This document shows positions 45,379 through 52,805 of a stretch of 64,000 bases of DNA, in pieces; within the stretch, counting starts at the first letter, position 1, and each line of letters starts with the position of its first letter. Under the pieces are notes generated by a model. The model worked only from the letters and a program-made list of their open reading frames with translations, did no database searches and was not told the origin of the DNA. The stretch is from Marinobacter salicampi (GTDB lineage: Bacteria > Pseudomonadota > Gammaproteobacteria > Pseudomonadales > Oleiphilaceae): contig NZ_JAAMPF010000018.1 in NCBI RefSeq assembly GCF_011074795.1, forward strand, positions 248,001 through 312,000. The letters run 5' to 3'. A program made the translations under genes and the position numbers.

Positions 45379-45916
45379 ATATCCCCGGCGCATTGCGCCA
45401 GTAGCCTTTGTAATCCATACCGAAACCGAACAGGAAGCGGTCTTCTACCACCATGCCCGTAAAATCAGCCTTGAGCCCGGGGCGGGCCTTGCGGTCATGC
45501 TGCTTGTCCACCAGGACCGCAGTGAGCACTTCCCGGGCGCCATGGGCGCGGCAGTAGTCGACAATGGCATCCAGCGTGGTGCCTTCGTCCAGGATGTCGT
45601 CAACGATCAGTATCGTGCGATCAGTCATGGACGCCTCCGGCCGAAGCTTCCACTCCAGGATACCGCCGGTGGTTTCCTGGCGGTAACGGGTCGCATGCAG
45701 GTATTCCGCCTGAACCGGAAACTTCAGTTGCGGTAATAGTTGGCCGGTGAGGATGAGGCCACCATTCATGACACAGAACAGCAGCGGATTGCTGCCTTGA
45801 AGACGCGCTGAAATGGCATTTGCCATGGCTTTGACGGCAGCATGAACCTGATGCTCGTCCGCAAGGCAGTCGGCCTCAGCAAACACTTGGTTCATCTCGG
45901 CGACGGTGTCGGTCAT
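45359..45916 (-). CDS. hpt: Hypoxanthine-guanine phosphoribosyltransferase
   Basis: Purine salvage enzyme turning hypoxanthine or guanine plus PRPP into IMP or GMP, 185 residues. The PRPP motif is TILIVDDILDEGTTLDAIV near 100, and FCVMNGGLILTGQL and KADFTGMVVEDRFLFGFGMD are family regions. It is upstream of ubiC and overlaps it by 20 bases, which is an odd functional pair but may give coupled translation. It is divergent from the rubredoxin gene across 238 bases. Confidence 0.9.
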   Translation of the reverse strand: MTDTVAEMNQVFAEADCLADEHQVHAAVKAMANAISARLQGSNPLLFCVMNGGLILTGQLLPQLKFPVQAEYLHATRYRQETTGGILEWKLRPEASMTDRTILIVDDILDEGTTLDAIVDYCRAHGAREVLTAVLVDKQHDRKARPGLKADFTGMVVEDRFLFGFGMDYKGYWRNAPGIYAVKGL

Positions 45917-46030
45917 AGTGATCAGATCCTGTCGTAAAACGCCGGATTATACCGAAGCTGGTGCGGGGAAGGGAGAGTTGTGTAATAAGTCTTGTTACAG
46001 CATGCAGCGCCAAAGGTGTCCCGTCGGGCA

Positions 46031-46059
46031 TTGGTCAATCAACGCACAATGCGTATTAT
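46031..46059 (+). promoter_or_regulatory. Probable sigma-70 promoter of rubredoxin operon
   Basis: TTGGTC at 46031-46036 and TATTAT at 46054-46059 are separated by exactly 17 bases. The start would be near 46066, about 90 bases before the rubredoxin ATG, leaving the palindrome at 46109 in the leader. Confidence 0.5.
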
Positions 46060-46108
46060 GGTCGGCCTGCTTTTCACCGTGGATGGCCCTTTTGGCCTTG
46101 CATGATAG

Positions 46109-46121
46109 ATTGTCGGACAAT
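46109..46121. promoter_or_regulatory. Operator-like palindrome upstream of rubredoxin
   Basis: ATTGTC-G-GACAAT is a perfect 13-base inverted repeat. It fits the TNGTNNNACNA pattern of operators of the FadR-type GntR regulators. It lies 33 bases before the rubredoxin start and downstream of the likely promoter, a fitting place for a repressor. Confidence 0.5.
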
Positions 46122-46154
46122 TATTATCTGTCCCCCAGTGACCGGAGGTAACAC

Positions 46155-46322
46155 ATGAAGAAGTGGCAGTGCGTGGTTTGTGGCTGGATTTATGACGAAG
46201 CCATGGGTTGGCCCGAGGATGACATTGCGCCGGGAACGGCGTGGGAAGACGTGCCGGAGGATTGGGTTTGTCCTGACTGTGGCGTCGGCAAGGAAGATTT
46301 CGAAATGATCGAGATTGGTTGA
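46155..46322 (+). CDS. rubA: Rubredoxin
   Basis: Small one-iron electron carrier, 55 residues. The four iron-binding cysteines are in the two CxxC motifs [13 protein letters not shown] and [19 protein letters not shown] lies 7 bases before the ATG. Electrons pass from NADH through the reductase encoded next to alkane hydroxylase or other acceptors such as oxygen-detoxifying enzymes. Only 16 bases separate it from the reductase gene, so the two form an operon. No alkB gene is in the window. Confidence 0.95.
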   Translation: MKKWQCVVCGWIYDEAMGWPEDDIAPGTAWEDVPEDWVCPDCGVGKEDFEMIEIG

Positions 46323-46338
46323 ACCAGGAGCGCAGAAG

Positions 46339-47493
46339 ATGAGTACAGAAGCCCCCATTGTTATCATTGGTACCGGCCTTTCAGGCTATTCCCTGGCGCG
46401 GGAGATCCGCAAGCAGGACAAGGATTTGCCGGTAATCATGGTGACCGCTGATGACGGCTTCAGTTACTCCAAACCCATGCTGTCCACCGGTTTGACCAAA
46501 GGCAAACAGGCGGATGAGCTTGCCCAGGCAACGGCACAGGCCATGGTCGACCAGCTCGGTGTGGAGATCCGTACCCATACCACGGTCACTGGTATTGATG
46601 CCGAAGCCCATGAAGTGATTATCGGCGATGAGCGCCTGTCTTATTCAAAGCTCGTACTGGCCTGGGGCGCGGATGTGATCCATCTGGCCATCGCCGGGGA
46701 CGGTCAGGAACATGTGTTTTCCATCAACGACCTGATGGATTACCGCAGATTCAGGGATGCGCTGGCAGCCAGTCGGAGGGTGGCCGTTATGGGTGCTGGC
46801 CTGATCGGATGTGAGTTTGCCAATGACCTGCGCAATGGCGGCTATGAGGTTGATGTCATAGCGCCCTCTGACACGGTGATGCCGGGTCTGCTACCCGCGA
46901 CAGCCGCCGAGGCCGTCAAGGACGGGTTGGCCGAGGCGGGTGTTCGCTTTCATCTCGAGACAGTGGTGGAACGCATCGATTCCGCGGGGTCCGGAGTTCA
47001 GCTTGCCCTGGCCAATGGCGAAACCTTGTCAGCGGATATTGTCATTTCAGCGGTGGGCCTGCGGCCCCGTACCGACCTTGCCCGGGCTGCAGGGCTGGAG
47101 GTCAATCGGGGCATTTGTGTCGACCGTACCCTGGAAACCAGCGCCAGGGATGTCTATGCCCTCGGTGACTGCGCCGAAGTGGATGGCCATGTTTTGCTCT
47201 ACGTGCTGCCACTGATGGCCTGTGCTCGGGCGCTAGCCAAAACGCTGGTTTCGGAGCCGACAAAGGTCACCTATGGCGCCATGCCGGTCATGGTGAAGAC
47301 GCCTTCCTGCCCTACTGCTGTCTGCCCGCCACCGGCAGGTGCCGAAGGGCAGTGGCAGGTGGAGCGACAGGGGAATAGCGTACGGGCACTGTTCCGGAAT
47401 GAAGATGGCCAGACCCTGGGTTTTGCGGTCACTGGGGACTACGCTATAGAGAAACAGGCGTTGGCCAAGGAGATGCCGCCCCTGCACGGCTAA
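46339..47493 (+). CDS. alkT: Rubredoxin-NAD(+) reductase
   Basis: FAD enzyme that reduces rubredoxin with NADH, 384 residues. The FAD motif IVIIGTGLSGYSLAREIRK lies near residue 6 and the NADH motif VAVMGAGLIGCEFANDLRNGG near 145; VYALGDCAEVDGHVLLYVLP near 270 is the second FAD contact. Length and layout match the short AlkT/RubB type of Pseudomonas and Acinetobacter. CAGGAG lies before the ATG at 46339; an earlier in-frame ATG overlaps rubredoxin and is rejected. Confidence 0.92.
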   Translation: MSTEAPIVIIGTGLSGYSLAREIRKQDKDLPVIMVTADDGFSYSKPMLSTGLTKGKQADELAQATAQAMVDQLGVEIRTHTTVTGIDAEAHEVIIGDERLSYSKLVLAWGADVIHLAIAGDGQEHVFSINDLMDYRRFRDALAASRRVAVMGAGLIGCEFANDLRNGGYEVDVIAPSDTVMPGLLPATAAEAVKDGLAEAGVRFHLETVVERIDSAGSGVQLALANGETLSADIVISAVGLRPRTDLARAAGLEVNRGICVDRTLETSARDVYALGDCAEVDGHVLLYVLPLMACARALAKTLVSEPTKVTYGAMPVMVKTPSCPTAVCPPPAGAEGQWQVERQGNSVRALFRNEDGQTLGFAVTGDYAIEKQALAKEMPPLHG

Positions 47494-47522
47494 AGGCTGA
47501 TTTTGCCGGATCGGTCGATCTT

Positions 47523-48149
47523 TCAGAAACGGAACTCGATCCCGAAGTCCACATGGTAATTGAGGCCCTGAAGCTGATCCGGCAGAACCTCCGCGCCAGG
47601 AGGAGTCGGGGCGGATTTTGCCAGGGCCTCGGTCTGGCGCTGCGCTGCAATCTCTACAGCGGTCCGGTCTTCATCATAAGTCGTCAGCTGGTCACTGGTC
47701 CCGAAGCTGGGTTCTTTCCAGTGCCAGCCCCAGTCTTTTCTCCGGTCCACCTCCTCGGGCCAGCTTTGCTGAGGCAAGACCACCGGTCCGGGGTCCTGGT
47801 TAATGGCGGGTTCCGTGTCCAGGGCCAGGGCTTCAGCAGGCACCAGTAACCTGTCTGCGGTTTCGCCGGTTCCTGCTGGCTTCTCTGGTCGCTCCTCTCC
47901 TGTAAACGAATCATCACAGCATGCCAGTCCCGGTTCATAGCGCCAGTCGACTCCCTGACCAGCTGGTTGCTGGGCAAAACCAGGGGTCAGAGGAGCGATT
48001 GCCAGCAGAAAAACTCCGGCGCCACTACGCAGCGAACGTTTTGAACCGTGGGATTTGACAATCCTGCCATTGCGCCCGGCTTTGCTCTGGGGTAGAACAA
48101 CGCTTCGTGAGCTAATTACTTTATTTGGAGAAGGCATGCTGGATATCAC
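47523..48149 (-). CDS. Unknown secreted or cell-envelope protein
   Basis: Unrecognised protein of up to 208 residues. After a basic stretch (SKRSLRSGAG) comes a hydrophobic segment VFLLAIAPLTPGFAQ ending in a plausible signal-peptide cut. The real start may be well inside the frame, since the first codons overlap the divergent tesB start. The mature part is acidic and proline-rich, has two adjacent cysteines (LACCDDSF) and ends GLNYHVDFGIEFRF, an aromatic-ended strand like the last strand of outer-membrane proteins. Codon use is in keeping with its neighbours. I cannot name a family. Confidence 0.6.
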   Translation of the reverse strand: MISSMPSPNKVISSRSVVLPQSKAGRNGRIVKSHGSKRSLRSGAGVFLLAIAPLTPGFAQQPAGQGVDWRYEPGLACCDDSFTGEERPEKPAGTGETADRLLVPAEALALDTEPAINQDPGPVVLPQQSWPEEVDRRKDWGWHWKEPSFGTSDQLTTYDEDRTAVEIAAQRQTEALAKSAPTPPGAEVLPDQLQGLNYHVDFGIEFRF

Positions 48150-49005
48150 CAGAGCACTGGTTGAATTGCTGGATCTGGCCCCGGTCGGGGACGATCATTT
48201 TCAGGGCGAAAGCGAAGATCTGGGCTTTCCCAATGTCTTCGGCGGGCAAGTGCTTGGCCAGGGTCTCATGGCTGCCAGCCGGACCGTTGAACACCGGCTG
48301 CCCCACTCGATGCATGCGTATTTCCTGCGGCCGGGCAACCACCGGTTTCCCATTGATTACGAAGTCCAGCGGGTACGTGACGGCGGTACCTTCTCCGTGC
48401 GTCGGGTTATCGCCCGACAGGAAGGCAAGGAAATACTCACCGGTTCGGTCTCGTTCCAGGTCGAGGAAGATGGCTTTGAGCATCAGATTGACATGCCTCC
48501 TGCTCCGTCCGTGAATGATCTTACCTCTGAACAGGAGTATAGCGAGATGCTCCGGCCATACATACCCGAAGCGCTGCAGAAAACCCTGACCCGGGAGCGC
48601 CCTATCGAAATACGTCCGGTCGACCCCGTCAATCCGCTCAAGCCGGAGCCGCGGTCGCCCCATAAGCAAAGCTGGCTGAGGGCCCAGGGAAAACTGCCGG
48701 ACGATCCGGTTCTGCATCGGTGCCTGCTGGCCTACGCCTCGGACTTCAGTTTTCTGGGTACCTCGCTGCATCCCCATTCGGTCACTTTCATGAACCGTGA
48801 TATGCAGGTGGCAAGCCTCGACCATGCCATCTGGTTTCATCAGAACTTCCGCATGGACGACTGGCTTTTATACGACATGGACAGCCCCAGTGCTTTTGGC
48901 GGACGGGGCTTTAACCGTGGCAATGTATTCAGCCGGGATGGGCGCCTTGTCGCTTCCACGACCCAGGAAGCGTTGATCCGCAGGAAGCCCAAGTCCGAAA
49001 AATGA
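48136..49005 (+). CDS. tesB: Acyl-CoA thioesterase II TesB
   Basis: Double hot-dog thioesterase that hydrolyses medium and long acyl-CoA, 289 residues (286 in E. coli). GFPNVFGGQVLGQGLMAASR near residue 33 and the second-domain LAYASDFSFLGTSLHPH near 195 are typical. The catalytic Asp-Thr/Gln set includes the aspartate of this second motif. FNRGNVFSRDGRLVASTTQEALIR is the conserved end. AGGC-ATG with GGAGAAGG precedes the start at 48136. It is divergent from the unknown envelope protein. Confidence 0.93.
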   Translation: MLDITRALVELLDLAPVGDDHFQGESEDLGFPNVFGGQVLGQGLMAASRTVEHRLPHSMHAYFLRPGNHRFPIDYEVQRVRDGGTFSVRRVIARQEGKEILTGSVSFQVEEDGFEHQIDMPPAPSVNDLTSEQEYSEMLRPYIPEALQKTLTRERPIEIRPVDPVNPLKPEPRSPHKQSWLRAQGKLPDDPVLHRCLLAYASDFSFLGTSLHPHSVTFMNRDMQVASLDHAIWFHQNFRMDDWLLYDMDSPSAFGGRGFNRGNVFSRDGRLVASTTQEALIRRKPKSEK

Positions 49006-49068
49006 CAACAAGGACTCAGTCAGCCAAGCCGTCGTGCCTGTGGTGTTTCCTGGTTCGCCAGCCCGACC

Positions 49069-49518
49069 TCAGGGCAGCTGATGAAGCCACGCCTCGAACC
49101 AGAGAATGGCCACTGTTTCAGGTTCTGTGACCTCCAGGGCATCAATGCGCAGGGTTTCTCCAACCTTGACGGCGGCCACCTCGAGCAACGCTTCTTCCAT
49201 CAGATCTCCGGCACCGCAGTAGGTGTCGCCGTAGGAGCTGTCGCCCAGCACAATGATGCCAAAAGGGCGCCCCTCCTGCATGGGCATCTGGTCGCGCAGG
49301 CCCAGATAGAGCGGCAACAGTCCCGGCGGGACCTCGCCCTGGCCGGTGGTGGACGTGCAGATGAGCACCGGATCCCGGTTTGCCGTCAAATCCTCCAGTT
49401 CTGGCTCCTCCACGACCCTGATGCAGTGTCCCTGGGCTCGGAACTGCTTGCTGAGTTCGCGGGCTGTCTGTAATGCCCCGCCATAAACACTGCCCACCAG
49501 CACGGTAACCGCTGTCAT
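49069..49518 (-). CDS. MioC-like flavodoxin
   Basis: Short FMN electron carrier, 149 residues. The FMN phosphate loop VLVGSVYGGALQTARELSKQ lies at the N terminus, and ICTSTTGQGEVPPGLLPLY and FGIIVLGDSSYGDTYCGAGD are the other FMN loops. This matches MioC-type flavodoxins and flavodoxin domains of sulfite reductase. Its redox partner is unknown. Monocistronic. Confidence 0.88.
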   Translation of the reverse strand: MTAVTVLVGSVYGGALQTARELSKQFRAQGHCIRVVEEPELEDLTANRDPVLICTSTTGQGEVPPGLLPLYLGLRDQMPMQEGRPFGIIVLGDSSYGDTYCGAGDLMEEALLEVAAVKVGETLRIDALEVTEPETVAILWFEAWLHQLP

Positions 49519-49597
49519 TTAGGTTTCTCTTGTCTGCGACTGAGCGGGCTATGTTAGCCCCCGCTCCGGCCTCGCTCAAGCCGAACTGGACGCCGAG

Positions 49598-50698
49598 CTA
49601 GGCAGAGGAGGCCGCGCCCGGCGAGCTCGTGCTTCTGACCCGTGGAGCAATCCGGTTTCGACCGGCACCCTTGGCTTCATACAGATTGGCGTCGGCCTGT
49701 TTCAGTATCTGTTCGATGCTTCCTACCTGGGAAATGGAGCACACACCAGCACTGATAGTAACTGGCAAGCGCTTGCCCCCAAGTGTGAAGGCCATCTGCT
49801 CGACCTGCTCCCTTACTCTTTCCGCCAACGTCAGTGCCTGCAGCAGGGAGGTGTCGGGCAGCAGAATGAGGAACTCCTCCCCGCCCCAGCGCGCTGGCAC
49901 ATCCGATTCTCTCAGTGCGGTCTTGAGAAGGTCGGCAAACTGTTTCAGAACCAGGTCACCGGCGTTATGGCTGAATTCGTCATTGATCCGCTTGAACAGG
50001 TCAAGGTCGATAAGAACAATGGAAAAGTGGCGTCCGGAACGCTGGAAGCGCTGGAACTCGGCACTCATCCTTTGGTGCATGTCGCGCCGGTTGGCCAGAC
50101 CGGTCAGCTCGTCGGTGCGCGCGGCGCGTTCATGCATAATGGCGAGGCTGACCAACTCGTAACGGGCCTTGCGCCGGCTGGCTTCGAGTACAAAACAGAA
50201 AATCGACTCAAAGGCGATGGTGGCAAAGAAGCGGATCTTGAAATCGCTGCCGTACTCGGCCGTCACGAAAGGCAGCTGGGGAAACTGGAAGACAATGCCG
50301 GCAAATATCAGGCAGGCGCTCAGTAACAGCGTGCCTGTCTTCAGGTCGGTCAGGTAAAAGAGCAAGGGTGGAAATACGTAGAACCATAGCGGGCCGGTAT
50401 TGCTCTCCCCGCCGGATGCAATCAGGTAGGCGAACAGAGCCGCCACCGTGGCTATCATGCCGGTCTTGTTGGCGGTCCGGTTCCGGGTGCGCCAGAACAC
50501 TAGAAGATTGATCGTAATAACGCCGGCAAAGGCCCAAAGGGCATAGGCATGGCCGGCGTGGCTTGAGGCCATCGCCTTGGCGCCGATGCCCAGCAGAAAC
50601 ACGATCGCCATCAATGAGAGCCAGGTGAGCACCCGGGAAACCCGGATCTCTTCCTGCTCTTCGGCGGTGTCCAGTCGTGCCTTTGCAAACTCATTCAT
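49598..50698 (-). CDS. Membrane diguanylate cyclase
   Basis: Makes the second messenger cyclic di-GMP, 366 residues. Five or six membrane helices fill residues 20-180, then a GGDEF domain with the active site written GGEEF (RWGGEEFLILLPD). The inhibitory I-site RESD is intact five residues upstream, so product feedback is likely. DELTGLANRRDMHQRM opens the catalytic domain. The sensor part has no family I can name. No EAL or PilZ gene is nearby. Confidence 0.93.
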   Translation of the reverse strand: MNEFAKARLDTAEEQEEIRVSRVLTWLSLMAIVFLLGIGAKAMASSHAGHAYALWAFAGVITINLLVFWRTRNRTANKTGMIATVAALFAYLIASGGESNTGPLWFYVFPPLLFYLTDLKTGTLLLSACLIFAGIVFQFPQLPFVTAEYGSDFKIRFFATIAFESIFCFVLEASRRKARYELVSLAIMHERAARTDELTGLANRRDMHQRMSAEFQRFQRSGRHFSIVLIDLDLFKRINDEFSHNAGDLVLKQFADLLKTALRESDVPARWGGEEFLILLPDTSLLQALTLAERVREQVEQMAFTLGGKRLPVTISAGVCSISQVGSIEQILKQADANLYEAKGAGRNRIAPRVRSTSSPGAASSA

Positions 50699-50823
50699 GC
50701 ACGCGCCGTCTCGTTGTTATTAAAATGACGTCTAGCCAGTCGATTATGCGTCAAAATCTCAGGTTTTAATATAGAGGTGCAGGTCTGGCGGGGAAGCAGA
50801 GTCCGCACTGAACGCCTCTATTA

Positions 50824-50852
50824 TTTCAATCCCATGACAAAAATCTTATAGT
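50824..50852 (+). promoter_or_regulatory. Possible promoter of the Pit permease gene
   Basis: TTTCAA and TATAGT are separated by 17 bases. The first is a weak -35. No Pho box is seen, as expected for a low-affinity permease. Confidence 0.35.
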
Positions 50853-50888
50853 GGCCGCCTGAGATCCTAACCCAGGGCAAGATCTGTT

Positions 50889-52454
50889 ATGGCGAAGAGC
50901 AAAGGCTTTTTCGAGAAGGCGCTGACCAGCCGGTCGACCGAGCGTTTCCGTATAGGTATCTGTCTTTTATTTTTGCTCGGCGTCTGGCTCTATGTGGGCC
51001 AGTTGAGCGCTGACCTCCCCTCCAGCATGCTTTTGATGGCTGCGGCTGTGATCGGCGGCTACATGGCCATCAACATTGGTGCCAATGATGTCGCCAATAA
51101 CGTTGGGCCAGCGGTCGGTGCAGGTGCTCTGTCCCTGGGTGCGGCGGTACTGCTGGCTGCGGTGTTTGAAGCGGCCGGTGCCATCATTGCCGGGGGCGAC
51201 GTGGTGTCCACTATAAAGGGCGGTATTATCGCCCCGGAACGCCTGCCCGACGTCAGCTCGTTTGTCTGGCTAATGACCGCCGCCTTACTGGCGGGGGCAC
51301 TGTGGCTGAATCTGGCCACCTGGATGGGCGCCCCGGTTTCCACCACCCACTCCATTGTTGGTGGTGTGCTCGGTGCCGGCATCGCAGCCGGGGGCTGGGG
51401 GATTGCCGACTGGAATGTGATGGCAGCGATTGTGGCGAGTTGGGTTATCTCCCCGGTACTTGGGGGCGTGTTTGCCGCCCTGTTTCTCTACCTTATCAAG
51501 CGCACGGTGCTTTATCGCCAGGATGTGGTGGCGGCTGCCCGCAAATTCGTTCCCTGGGTTGTGGCCATCATGGCGTGGGCGTTCGGCACCTACCTGATGG
51601 TCAAGGGGGTCAAGAAACTCATACAGGTGGATTTCCTGGGTGCCTCGCTGGTAGGCCTTGCTGTGGCAGCGGTAGTGCTAATCATCATGCGCATGCTGGT
51701 GAACAGCAAGGCGGCCACCATGGAAAGCAACGCCGCTGGTGTCAACACGCTGTTTACCTGGCCATTGATCTTTGCGGCCGCCCTGTTGAGCTTCGCCCAC
51801 GGGGCCAACGACGTAGCCAATGCCATCGGGCCTCTGGCCGCTATCAATGATGCGCTCGCGGGGGGAGATATCGTTGCCAGCGCCAGCATTCCGCTCTGGG
51901 TGATGCTGGTGGGGGCGCTTGGCCTGGCGGTCGGCCTGATGCTCTTTGGCCCCCGCCTGATACGCACAGTCGGCAGCGAGATTACCGAACTCGACAAAAC
52001 CCGGGCCTTCTGTATCGCACTTTCTGCTGCGCTGACGGTGATTATCGCGTCACAGTTGGGTTTGCCGGTCAGCTCAACCCACATTGCCATTGGCGGTGTC
52101 TTCGGTGTCGGGTTCCTGCGGGAGTATCTCAAGTCCAACTACGCCAGCCAGATCCACAACATCATCCAGGAACATGATGAGGTGGAGCGGGCGCGTCTGC
52201 AGCCTTTCCTGGACGACTTCCGGAATGCCTCGGTGGAAGAGATGGAGCAGCTGCTCAAACATGCCCGCAAGCAGAAGAAAGAGCTGCCCCTTTCGAAGCG
52301 CGAACGTAAGCGTCTGAAGAAGATCTACCGGGAGGAACTGGTCAAGCGCTCTCACCTGACCCGGATTATCGCGGCCTGGGTTATTACTGTTCCGGCCTCA
52401 GCTGGCATGGCTGCCTTGCTGTTTTTCACCCTCAGGGGGCTGCTGATCGACTAG
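50889..52454 (+). CDS. Inorganic phosphate transporter, Pit family
   Basis: Low-affinity proton- or sodium-coupled phosphate permease, 521 residues. The two signature repeats of the Pit fold are GANDVANNVGPAVGAGALSL near 62 and HGANDVANAIGPLAAINDAL near 306. A long charged helical stretch without membrane character (about 425-490, ERARLQPFLDDFRNAS and KRERKRLKKIYREE) sits between the last helices, typical of larger Pit proteins. It stands alone, separated from Pst by 42 kb; unlike some Pit genes it has no PhoU-like (DUF47) neighbour. Arsenate would also pass. Confidence 0.92.
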   Translation: MAKSKGFFEKALTSRSTERFRIGICLLFLLGVWLYVGQLSADLPSSMLLMAAAVIGGYMAINIGANDVANNVGPAVGAGALSLGAAVLLAAVFEAAGAIIAGGDVVSTIKGGIIAPERLPDVSSFVWLMTAALLAGALWLNLATWMGAPVSTTHSIVGGVLGAGIAAGGWGIADWNVMAAIVASWVISPVLGGVFAALFLYLIKRTVLYRQDVVAAARKFVPWVVAIMAWAFGTYLMVKGVKKLIQVDFLGASLVGLAVAAVVLIIMRMLVNSKAATMESNAAGVNTLFTWPLIFAAALLSFAHGANDVANAIGPLAAINDALAGGDIVASASIPLWVMLVGALGLAVGLMLFGPRLIRTVGSEITELDKTRAFCIALSAALTVIIASQLGLPVSSTHIAIGGVFGVGFLREYLKSNYASQIHNIIQEHDEVERARLQPFLDDFRNASVEEMEQLLKHARKQKKELPLSKRERKRLKKIYREELVKRSHLTRIIAAWVITVPASAGMAALLFFTLRGLLID

Positions 52455-52489
52455 ACTGGCAGGCACAGCGATGAATCCGTCATACTGAA

Positions 52490-52513
52490 CCGGCCGGGCA
52501 TAGGCCCGGCCGG
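52490..52513. terminator. GC-rich hairpin after the Pit permease gene
   Basis: CCGGCCGGGC pairs perfectly with GCCCGGCCGG across an ATAG loop, 35 bases after the stop. There is no T run, so it may terminate weakly or protect the mRNA end. Confidence 0.5.
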
Positions 52514-52537
52514 CAGCCAATTAATCAGGAGTTCAGC

Positions 52538-52804
52538 ATGAGCAATGCTTCAGAGGGTCGTCAGGCTCGAATCATTGATGAGTTGCGGGTTTTTATCAAA
52601 AAGGTCATGAGTGACCCCACCATTGCGGTGAAGTCTGTTGAAATTGCCCGCAAATACCGTGGTCAGCCAAATGCCGACGAATTGATTGCACGGGAGATAA
52701 GCGCTAATACCAACGTTCGCATTCCTGAAAACTGGAGCGAAGCGGACCATATGTTCCTCGAAATTCTGCACGACGTGCTGGATGACGAAGAGGCCATGTA
52801 CTAG
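52538..52804 (+). CDS. Small protein of unknown function
   Basis: Unrecognised soluble protein of 88 residues, clearly a gene: AGGAG precedes the ATG by 7 bases, the stop is one base from the convergent panP stop, and codon use is normal. It is mostly helical and acidic at the C terminus (EADHMFLEILHDVLDDEEAMY). The middle contains VEIARKYRGQPNADELIAREI, which hints at a helical hairpin. No cysteine or membrane segment is present. Confidence 0.7.
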   Translation: MSNASEGRQARIIDELRVFIKKVMSDPTIAVKSVEIARKYRGQPNADELIAREISANTNVRIPENWSEADHMFLEILHDVLDDEEAMY

Positions 52805-52805
52805 C

